DNA of 64,000 nucleotides from the NCBI RefSeq assembly GCF_005930355.1, contig NZ_VDBO01000001.1, forward strand, positions 1 to 64,000, given 5' to 3'. This document shows, piece after piece, positions 56,986 through 64,000 of the stretch. Both the position numbers and the translations under genes were made by a program. Source of the DNA: Paenibacillus sinopodophylli (GTDB lineage Bacteria; Bacillota; Bacilli; Paenibacillales; Paenibacillaceae). Position 1 is the first letter of the stretch. Each line of letters begins with the position of its first letter. The notes below the pieces were generated by a model. That model did no database searches. It was not told the origin of the DNA and saw nothing but the letters and a program-made list of their open reading frames with translations.

Positions 56986-57416
56986 AGCCGCCTAAATCGA
57001 TTGGATTTGAGATCAAAATGCTGTCTAACCTGATTAAACGGAAATTAGACGATGGCTCGTTGGATGACGGAGAAAATGGATTAACGGGCATGCAGGGCTG
57101 GATTATTGCATATTTAAGGGCTAATGGGAATCGTGCCGTATTTCAGAGGGATATAGAGAAGGATTTCAACATCCGCCGTGCGACGGTGACAGGTGTGCTG
57201 CAACTGATGGAACGCAATGGACTCCTTCTGCGTGAACCGGTAGAACATGATGCTAGGTTGAAGAAGCTTACTTTGACTTCAAAAGCCGATAAGTTACACG
57301 AGCGTGCTGTCCAGAGATTTGAGGAATTCGAAAACCACCTGCGCCGTGGATTGAACGAAGAAGATCTGGCTATGTTTTTTGAAATCGCAGAAAGGTTGAA
57401 GAACAATTTAGAATAG
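56982..57416 (+). CDS. MarR-family transcriptional regulator
   Basis: The protein has 144 residues. The winged helix-turn-helix (about 35-105) includes TGMQGWIIAYLRANGNRAVFQRDIEK, then RRATVTGVLQLMERNGLLLREP and the wing DARLKKLTLT. MarR proteins are usually repressors released by small aromatic or toxic molecules and often control a neighbouring exporter. Two ABC exporter subunits follow after 79 bases. An imperfect inverted repeat in that gap may be its operator. Confidence 0.92.
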   Translation: MKPPKSIGFEIKMLSNLIKRKLDDGSLDDGENGLTGMQGWIIAYLRANGNRAVFQRDIEKDFNIRRATVTGVLQLMERNGLLLREPVEHDARLKKLTLTSKADKLHERAVQRFEEFENHLRRGLNEEDLAMFFEIAERLKNNLE

Positions 57417-57425
57417 TCATTATTA

Positions 57426-57459
57426 TACCCCTATTGTTAGGCAACTGACAGTAAGGGTA
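57426..57459. promoter_or_regulatory. Imperfect inverted repeat between marR and the exporter genes
   Basis: TACCC-C-TATTG / CAGTA-A-GGGTA with a 12-base middle. There is no T run after it, so it is not a terminator. A MarR operator or an mRNA processing hairpin are the options. Confidence 0.35.
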
Positions 57460-57495
57460 AGAACAAAATTTGTCCTAGAAGGTTAGGGGAGCTTT

Positions 57496-59712
57496 ATGAA
57501 ACTTATTTTAAGATATCTAAAACCTTTTATTATAGCGTTGACGATTAGCCTTATTTTTCTGTTCATTCAGGTGGCAAGCGATTTAGGCCTGCCGCGATTA
57601 ATGAGCGAAATGGTTGATACGGGCATTCAATCCAGGGGGATCGAGTCGGGCGCGCCTGCCATGATCCGTACAGACGGTTTCGAGCTGCTAAAGACGTTTC
57701 TGAGCGAGCAGGAATTGGCAACATTTGCGAATGGCTATATTCTAGTCGCTGCCGGAACGAGTGAGGCTGATTATGCTAGATACCCAGCAACCGAGAAGCA
57801 AGACGTGTTCAAACTGGTCGACAAGCGGTTCAAGGCTGTCGACGAAGCCTATGCCCGTGCCGTCTACGCTTTGGTTCTCTATATGCAAGAGCTACATGGA
57901 TCTTCGTTCGTACCTTTTGCCATTGACCAAGAAGGCATCACAAACATGAGTTTGGAACAATTGTATGCCATGTCACCGCAGTTTACGGAGAACAAAGCTT
58001 CCGGCGAATTTGACGATCTCATCTCAGCGGCAGCGATGGACGAGACTTTGGCTGGCAAGCAGATGAGCATCTTATTCACGCGTCTATTCTATAGTGAGCT
58101 TGGCGTGGACCTCAATCAGCTCCAACGAAACTACATGTTAGGAATGGGATTGAAAATGCTGGCGGTTGCGTTACTCGGAGGTCTCGCTGCGATCATAGTG
58201 GGCTGGTATGCTTCCAAGATTGGCACATCCGTTGCCCTGCGAATTCGTCGAGACCTATTCGAGAAAGTTACCCGATTCTCAAGCGTGGAGTACGACCAGT
58301 TCTCAACTGCTTCCCTCATTACCCGAACAACTAATGATGTGCAGCAAATTCAGCAGCTAATCCTGATGGGTCTGCGTCTAATTCTCTTAGCGCCTATCAT
58401 GGGCATCGGCGGCATTATTTTTGCTATTCGAAGCAGCGTATCACTTAGTTGGATCATTGCTGTAGCTGTCATTTCAATTGTGGGCATTATTCTCGTCTTG
58501 TTTTCCTTATCTTTGCCGAGATTCAAAAAGCTGCAGGTATTAATTGATAAGTTGAATCTGATTAGCCGGGAGAGCCTCTCAGGTATGTTGGTCATTCGTG
58601 CGTTTGGCAACGAAAACTATGAGGAGGCTAGATTCGAGCAAGCGAATGACACTCTTAGAGTGACCAATCGATTCGTCCAGCGGACGATGGCATTCCTGTT
58701 TCCGGCGATGACGTTAGTCTTGAACCTTGTTACATTGTTGATTATTTGGGTGGGGGCGGGTGCGATTGAGTCGTCGGAGCTGCAGATCGGCAATATGTTG
58801 GCCTTTATGCAGTATGCGATGCAGATCATTATGTCTTTCCTGCTCATGTCGATGATGTTCATGATGGTCCCGCGAGCGCTCGCTTCCGCAGAGCGGATTC
58901 GTGAAGTGCTTGACACCGAACTGTCCATCCGAGATCCCGAGCACACGAAGCTATTTGCCGCTAAAGAAGGCGTAACAATTGAATTTAAATCCGTGTCTTT
59001 TCAGTATAGGAATGCGGAGGAACCTGTCTTGGAAGACATCAGTTTTACGGCAAAGCCGTGCCAGACAACGGCTTTCATCGGTACGACCGGATCAGGAAAA
59101 TCAACACTCGTGAATCTCGTTCCCCGTTTCTATGATGTGACGGCGGGTCAAATCACAATCAACGGGATCGATATTCGTGAACAATCGCAAGAGGAGCTGC
59201 ATGCAAATATCGGTTACGTTCCGCAGAAGGGTTTTTTATTCTCGGGCGATATCGGTTCGAATGTTCGATACGGGATGGAGTCAGCCAGCGAAACGCAAGT
59301 CGAAGAGGCGCTAGAAGTAGCGCAAGCAACCGGATTCGTTAAGCGTATGGAGGAAGGAATCATGTCACCCATCTCACAAGGCGGTGCGAACGTCAGTGGA
59401 GGCCAAAGGCAGCGCCTAGCCATAGCCCGGGCGCTCATCAAGAAAGCTTCTATTTATATTTTCGATGATAGCTTCTCGGCATTGGATTTGAAGACGGATG
59501 CGGCTCTTAGAAAGGGGCTAGGGTCGTATACGCGTAATGCTGTCGTTCTGGTTGTTGCACAGCGGGTGAGCACGATTAAGAACGCGGATCAAATTATCGT
59601 TCTGGATAAAGGAAGAATTGTCGGAATAGGAACACATCATGAGCTTCTCAAGAATTGTTTGAACTATCGTAATATCGCAGAGTCCCAGCTTTCGAAGGAG
59701 GAATTGGCATGA
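57496..59712 (+). CDS. ABC exporter subunit with degenerate ATPase site (heterodimer, subunit 1)
   Basis: The protein has 738 residues: a membrane domain of six helices with an unusually large extracytoplasmic insertion of about 170 residues between helices 1 and 2 (about 45-215), then the ATPase domain with Walker A GTTGSGKST (529-537), intact signature VSGGQ (633-637), Walker B IYIFDD where the catalytic Glu is Asp658, and Gln689 instead of the switch His (AQRVST). These changes are those of the degenerate-site subunit in heterodimeric exporters such as BmrCD or TM287/288. The partner overlaps by four bases (59709). Drug, peptide or lipid export is the family role. Confidence 0.92.
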   Translation: MKLILRYLKPFIIALTISLIFLFIQVASDLGLPRLMSEMVDTGIQSRGIESGAPAMIRTDGFELLKTFLSEQELATFANGYILVAAGTSEADYARYPATEKQDVFKLVDKRFKAVDEAYARAVYALVLYMQELHGSSFVPFAIDQEGITNMSLEQLYAMSPQFTENKASGEFDDLISAAAMDETLAGKQMSILFTRLFYSELGVDLNQLQRNYMLGMGLKMLAVALLGGLAAIIVGWYASKIGTSVALRIRRDLFEKVTRFSSVEYDQFSTASLITRTTNDVQQIQQLILMGLRLILLAPIMGIGGIIFAIRSSVSLSWIIAVAVISIVGIILVLFSLSLPRFKKLQVLIDKLNLISRESLSGMLVIRAFGNENYEEARFEQANDTLRVTNRFVQRTMAFLFPAMTLVLNLVTLLIIWVGAGAIESSELQIGNMLAFMQYAMQIIMSFLLMSMMFMMVPRALASAERIREVLDTELSIRDPEHTKLFAAKEGVTIEFKSVSFQYRNAEEPVLEDISFTAKPCQTTAFIGTTGSGKSTLVNLVPRFYDVTAGQITINGIDIREQSQEELHANIGYVPQKGFLFSGDIGSNVRYGMESASETQVEEALEVAQATGFVKRMEEGIMSPISQGGANVSGGQRQRLAIARALIKKASIYIFDDSFSALDLKTDAALRKGLGSYTRNAVVLVVAQRVSTIKNADQIIVLDKGRIVGIGTHHELLKNCLNYRNIAESQLSKEELA

Positions 59713-61526
59713 GCAAAACCAGCCATCACCCAACATCAGCCAAAGACTTCAAGGCAGGGATGATGATGTTGTTGTCATACTTGTCACCATTCCGTTGGCG
59801 GCTCGCTGCTGTGGCTTTCCTTGCCGTGGGAGCTACGCTATTCAATATTGTTGGTCCCAAAATACTCGCAACGGCAATCGACGAGCTCGTGGCAGGCATT
59901 TCACGTACTATGCAAGGGGAATCCCATGCAATTGACTTTCACTTTATTGGTATGATCATTATTTTCTTAGCGGGCTTATATCTGCTTGGGGCGATGTTTA
60001 GCTATATTCAAGGGCATGTCATGGCTGATGTTGCCACAAAGATTTCATACAGCCTCAGAAACGCCGTTATGAACAAGATTAACCGCATGCCTCTGGGGTA
60101 TTTCCATCGGAACAGTCAGGGAGACGTCTTATCTAGAATGACGAATGACGTGGATACGATGGAGCAGTCACTCAGTCAAATCATTACCCAACTTCTCACT
60201 TCATTGGCAACGGTCATCGGCGTCGTGGTCATGATGCTGACGATCAACTGGCAGTTAACGCTAATCGCTATTGTTATGGTGCCTGTCTCGATGGTGTTCG
60301 TTATGGTTTTGGTGCGAGTATCACAAAAGCATTTTCGCAATCAACAGCATTTTCTCGGACGCGTCAACGGACATGTAGAAGAGATGTATGGCGGTCATAT
60401 GGTCATGAAAGCTTTTAACGGCGAGAAAAAGGCGCTGGAGCAATTCGACAGGGAGAATGGCGAGCTTGCAGCGCATGCGAAAAAAGCTGAATTTTTCTCA
60501 GGCTTAATGATGCCGATCACGATGATCATAAGTAATCTCGGATATGTCGTGATTTGTATCGTCGGAGGGACTATGGCCGCTAATGGACGGGTCAGCATCG
60601 GCGATATTCAAGCCTTCATTCAATATGTTCGGAACTTTACCCAGCCCATTATGCAGATGGCGAACATGTCAAGCCAGTTTCAGCGCCTTGTTGCCGCTTC
60701 GGAGCGCGTGTTCGATTTTCTGAATCAGGAAGAGGAAGCGGAGGATGAGCTGTCTTCAACTATAGATCAAGCCTTGATTCACGGGCATATCAGGTTTGAG
60801 CATATGAAGTTCGGCTATGAGAAGGGCAATCCGATTATTAAAGACTTTTCTTTGGATGTGAAGCCAGGACAACGCGTAGCGATCGTAGGACCAACAGGGG
60901 CTGGAAAGACGACGATTGTCAAGCTTCTAATGCGATTTTATGATCTCGATGGCGGCAGGATACTTATCGACGGTCATGATCTAACAGCATTTAAGCGGCA
61001 GGATATACGAAGCAAATTCGGCATGGTCCTGCAGGATACTTGGTTGTTTAACGGCACGATAATGGATAATATCCGCTACGGCAGCTTGAACGCCTCAGAT
61101 AATGCTGTCTTCAAGGCAGCTATGGAGGCTCAGGTCGATCATTTTGTTCGTACGCTGCCCGAAGGCTATCGAATGGAATTGAACGAGGAAACGAGCAACG
61201 TATCTCAAGGGCAGAAGCAATTGCTTACGATAGCGAGAGCGATTCTGGCGAATCCTAAAGTTCTCATTCTGGACGAGGCGACCAGCTCTGTGGATACCCG
61301 GACCGAAATCCTGATCCAGAAGGCGATGGATAAGCTGATGGAGGGACGAACTAGTTTTATTATTGCACACCGGCTGTCGACAGTGCGGAATGCGGATATG
61401 ATTCTTTGCATGGATCAAGGCGACATTGTTGAACAGGGAACGCATGATGAATTGATACGGAAAGGCGGGTTCTACGCGAACCTGTATAATAGCCAGTTCG
61501 ATCAACCGGAGGTAGTTGCAGGTTAA
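59709..61526 (+). CDS. ABC exporter subunit with catalytic residues intact (heterodimer, subunit 2)
   Basis: The protein has 605 residues: six membrane helices (about 30-330) and an ATPase domain with Walker A GPTGAGKT (394-401), Walker B ILDE with catalytic Glu523, switch His554 (AHRLST), but a degenerate signature VSQGQ (498-502) in place of LSGGQ. Paired with subunit 1 this gives one working site and one degenerate site, the standard asymmetric arrangement. ATG overlaps the previous stop (ATGA), so both are translated together. Confidence 0.93.
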   Translation: MSKTSHHPTSAKDFKAGMMMLLSYLSPFRWRLAAVAFLAVGATLFNIVGPKILATAIDELVAGISRTMQGESHAIDFHFIGMIIIFLAGLYLLGAMFSYIQGHVMADVATKISYSLRNAVMNKINRMPLGYFHRNSQGDVLSRMTNDVDTMEQSLSQIITQLLTSLATVIGVVVMMLTINWQLTLIAIVMVPVSMVFVMVLVRVSQKHFRNQQHFLGRVNGHVEEMYGGHMVMKAFNGEKKALEQFDRENGELAAHAKKAEFFSGLMMPITMIISNLGYVVICIVGGTMAANGRVSIGDIQAFIQYVRNFTQPIMQMANMSSQFQRLVAASERVFDFLNQEEEAEDELSSTIDQALIHGHIRFEHMKFGYEKGNPIIKDFSLDVKPGQRVAIVGPTGAGKTTIVKLLMRFYDLDGGRILIDGHDLTAFKRQDIRSKFGMVLQDTWLFNGTIMDNIRYGSLNASDNAVFKAAMEAQVDHFVRTLPEGYRMELNEETSNVSQGQKQLLTIARAILANPKVLILDEATSSVDTRTEILIQKAMDKLMEGRTSFIIAHRLSTVRNADMILCMDQGDIVEQGTHDELIRKGGFYANLYNSQFDQPEVVAG

Positions 61527-61630
61527 CCGATAATTAGAAGATTTCGAAATGGAAAGCGTGCAGCCTCTATTATTTGATAAAAGTTGACTGTTGGAATTAA
61601 CCATACGAATGGAATAAAGGAGATGCGAAA

Positions 61631-64000
61631 ATGATTGCTTACAAAAATGCCGAACTTGATTTTGACACTCGAGTGGAGGATCTGCTTGCCCGCATGAATG
61701 TGGAGGAAAAGGTCGCCCAGATGAACTGCATTATGGCGGCTATTGGTAATTTTACGAATATGGAGGGCGATCTTGGCAACGGCATTGGACAGATCGGTAC
61801 GTTGACTGGCTGCTTTACGCCAGATATGAATGCCGACATGGTTGAGAAAGTTCAAAAGTACCTGCTTGAAAATACCCGACTTGGTATTCCGGCTCTCTTC
61901 CATGTTGAAACACTAAACGGCGCCATTTCCGCAGGGGCTACAAATTATCCGTTCGCTATTGGTCTTGGTGCTACCTGGCACCCCGAAGCTGTTGCAAAGA
62001 TGGCAGATGAAATTCGTATGGAGATGTTAGCTATAGGCCATCGTCAGGCATTGGCGCCAGTATTGGATGTTTCTCGTGACCCGCGCTGGGGTAGAGTGGG
62101 CGAAACCTACGGGGAAAGCCCAACACTATGCAGTGAAATGGGTGTTGCTTATGTGAACGCTCTGCAGACGAACGATTTGAAGCAGGGAATGGCTGCATGT
62201 GCCAAGCATTTCGTCGGCTACGCAGTAACCGATGGCGGCTTGAATAAAGCGGCGACACATCTTGCCCCGCGTGAGTTACGAGAGGTGTATGCCAAGCCCT
62301 TTGAGGCTGTCATTCGCAAAGCGAATATTGCCGGTGTAATGAACAGCTATTCTAGCATTGACGGAGAACCGGTGATAGCCAGCAAGGCTGTACAGAAAGA
62401 TCTGCTGCGAGACGAGTTAGGTTTTACCGGTACCACGATTTCTGACTATTCTTCAATAGATAAGCTGTGCAGCACTTACGGTACGGCTTCTAATGTAACC
62501 GAGGCTGGCCTGCAGGCACTCAAAGCCGGCATGGACTGTGAAACGCCTAGCATCGTGTGCTATGGTTCCAATTTTGTGGAGGCTGTGAAAGTTGATTCGG
62601 CAGCGCTGGCTCTGGTCGATGAAGCCGTGTATCGTATTTTGTGGTTAAAATTCAGCCTTGGTCTGTTCGAGAATCCGTATCCTGACCGTGAAGCTATGAA
62701 AACAAGAATGCAAAGTGCCGAAGCAAAAGAAACCGCGTACCGTTTGGCCTGCGAAAGTATGGTGCTGCTGAAAAACGAGGGTAACCAGCTGCCTCTTCAA
62801 AACGCTAAAAAAGTGGCTGTCATCGGTCCCAATGCCGATAGCGCGAGGGTCATGTTCGCCACCTACAGCTATCCGGCTTTTCATGAGATGATGCTGGATA
62901 AAATACGCGATCAAAATACTACTGGCGGTCAGGAAGGCGTACAGCTTGCTCCGGAGATGGAAGCTACTCTGGCATGGATGCCATCAGTTGAGAAGGTTAT
63001 AGCCATGAACTATCCCGGCATACAAACGGTGTTTGAAGCAATAGACGAGGCGCTGCCCGGCTGCGAGGTGAGATACGCACAGGGCTGTGACATCATGGGC
63101 AAGAAGACTGAAGGTTTTGATGAAGCTGTGGGGCTGGCAGAGAAAAGTGACGTTGTAATTATGGTGCTGGGAGGTCAGAACGGCTCCGGTAATAGCTGCT
63201 CGATGGGCGAGAATGTAGATACCAGCGATATTGGCCTCCCGGGTGTGCAGGAGCAACTGCTGCGAGCTGTATTTACAACCGGAACGCCTGTGGTTCTGGT
63301 GCATATGAATGGTCGCCCACTCTCAAGCGTATGGGCAGCGGAAAACATCCCTTCTATCATCGAGGCGTGGCATCCGGGTCAAATGGGTGCTAAAGCCGTT
63401 GCCGATACCCTTACTGGAAAATCGAATCCAGGCGGCAAATTGCCGATCACGGCATTGCGCAATGCGGGGCAAATACCTATCTATGCCGAGCAGCCCCATG
63501 GCTCCGGTCCCTTTGGCCGAGGGGACTCTACTGCTTATGTGAATGAGGTGGCAGGCCCATTGTATCCGTTCGGCCACGGTCTCTCCTACACAAGCTTTGA
63601 GGTAAGTGATCTTAACCTTTCCACGGAAGAAATCACACCAGACGGGGATGTGAAAATCACCTGTACGGTTACCAACACCGGTACCGTCGTGGGGGACGAA
63701 GTTGTACAGTTGTACTTTACAGACCGTCTATCTAGCATGGTTCGACCACAGAAGGAACTTGCAGGCTTCAAGCGTGTTACTCTCGCACCCGGCGAGAGCC
63801 AAAAGATCAGGTTGACTCTCTATGCCAGTCAGACTGCGTTCCTGAATCGCCAGATGAAGTGGATGGTCGAGGCAGGAGTCATCGACGTGATGATCGGTTC
63901 GTCTTCGGATAATCCAACGCTTACTAGTAGCTTTTGTATTACCGACACGGTTTGTCTTGAATATGGTCAGCGTGAGTTCTATGCGGAAGCGAGAATAGTA
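61631..64000 (+). CDS. Glycoside hydrolase family 3, third type (cut by right edge)
   Basis: The frame is open from ATG 61631 (AAAGGAG upstream) through the last base, 790 codons with no stop, so only a short C-terminal end should be missing. It shows DPRWGR, KHFVGYAVTDGG, nucleophile Asp272 in TISDYSSI, the second domain (GGQNGSGNSCSMGEN, GRPLSS) and a fibronectin-III-like domain (TNTGTVVGDEVVQLYF). It differs from both other GH3 types in the window, notably HVETLNGAISAGATNYP near the start. No signal peptide. It lies 104 bases after the exporter with no AGTCG repeats in between; whether it has its own promoter is unclear. Confidence 0.92.
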   Translation, partial: MIAYKNAELDFDTRVEDLLARMNVEEKVAQMNCIMAAIGNFTNMEGDLGNGIGQIGTLTGCFTPDMNADMVEKVQKYLLENTRLGIPALFHVETLNGAISAGATNYPFAIGLGATWHPEAVAKMADEIRMEMLAIGHRQALAPVLDVSRDPRWGRVGETYGESPTLCSEMGVAYVNALQTNDLKQGMAACAKHFVGYAVTDGGLNKAATHLAPRELREVYAKPFEAVIRKANIAGVMNSYSSIDGEPVIASKAVQKDLLRDELGFTGTTISDYSSIDKLCSTYGTASNVTEAGLQALKAGMDCETPSIVCYGSNFVEAVKVDSAALALVDEAVYRILWLKFSLGLFENPYPDREAMKTRMQSAEAKETAYRLACESMVLLKNEGNQLPLQNAKKVAVIGPNADSARVMFATYSYPAFHEMMLDKIRDQNTTGGQEGVQLAPEMEATLAWMPSVEKVIAMNYPGIQTVFEAIDEALPGCEVRYAQGCDIMGKKTEGFDEAVGLAEKSDVVIMVLGGQNGSGNSCSMGENVDTSDIGLPGVQEQLLRAVFTTGTPVVLVHMNGRPLSSVWAAENIPSIIEAWHPGQMGAKAVADTLTGKSNPGGKLPITALRNAGQIPIYAEQPHGSGPFGRGDSTAYVNEVAGPLYPFGHGLSYTSFEVSDLNLSTEEITPDGDVKITCTVTNTGTVVGDEVVQLYFTDRLSSMVRPQKELAGFKRVTLAPGESQKIRLTLYASQTAFLNRQMKWMVEAGVIDVMIGSSSDNPTLTSSFCITDTVCLEYGQREFYAEARIV

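Noticed and set aside
1..64000. CRISPR array, tRNA or rRNA genes, riboswitches, prophage genes
   Set aside because: Looked for and not seen: no regularly spaced short repeats, no cloverleaf-like or rRNA-like stretches, no phage structural genes. The AGTCG pairs are promoter elements, not an array.

Overview
The window looks like chromosome from a Paenibacillus-type member of the Bacillales. The support is the style of the genes: YesM/YesN two-component systems, Lpl-type ABC sugar importers with lipoprotein binding proteins, strong AGGAGG ribosome sites, TTG/GTG starts and rho-independent terminators. No rRNA, tRNA, CRISPR array or replication origin was seen. Species cannot be assigned from the sequence alone.

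Layout. 1-3100 is a scarred edge: the start of an IS110-family transposase running off the left side, a class C beta-lactamase-fold hydrolase, and a 5'-truncated IS110 remnant lying against the terminator of an AraC-type regulator. 3192-6528 holds that regulator and two divergent HSL-type alpha/beta hydrolases. 6732-10445 is a GH2-GH1 operon. 10573-13969 is a divergent sensor/regulator pair (TCS-1). 14099-24058 holds a binding lipoprotein, two permeases, GH3, GH43 and GH3. 24286-29777 holds a second GH2, an AraC regulator and an SDR/phosphotriesterase-like pair. 30141-39934 is a second importer operon with its own sensor/regulator (TCS-2), GH42 and GH43. 40481-47686 holds GH43 with a discoidin-like domain, a type-B carboxylesterase, a third HSL hydrolase and GH3. 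47781-56747 holds a TetR regulator, an orphan binding lipoprotein, GH3, a GH35-like enzyme and GH3. 56982-64000 holds MarR, a heterodimeric ABC exporter and a GH3 cut by the right edge.

How it fits together (inference). None of the glycosidases or esterases starts with a recognisable signal peptide. The likely scheme is import of decorated plant oligosaccharides or glycosides by the lipoprotein/permease systems, using an ATPase encoded elsewhere, followed by de-esterification and stepwise exo-hydrolysis inside the cell.

The main discovery is a promoter code. Nine promoters carry two direct AGTCG repeats followed by a -10 box at a fixed distance. Three sites, around TCS-1, use repeat spacing 22 and -10 offset 38. 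Six sites, from 24 kb onward and around TCS-2, use spacing 23 and offset 37. This predicts two interleaved regulons, each probably driven by one YesN-type regulator. One site of the second class lies before the MarR/ABC-exporter operon, linking sugar uptake to export, perhaps of a released aglycone.

The region has been built by duplication and decay: two GH2 copies, three close GH3 copies, two near-identical esterases, gutted remnants of a GH43 gene and of an esterase gene, and a copied TetR control region that still carries a fragment of tetR.
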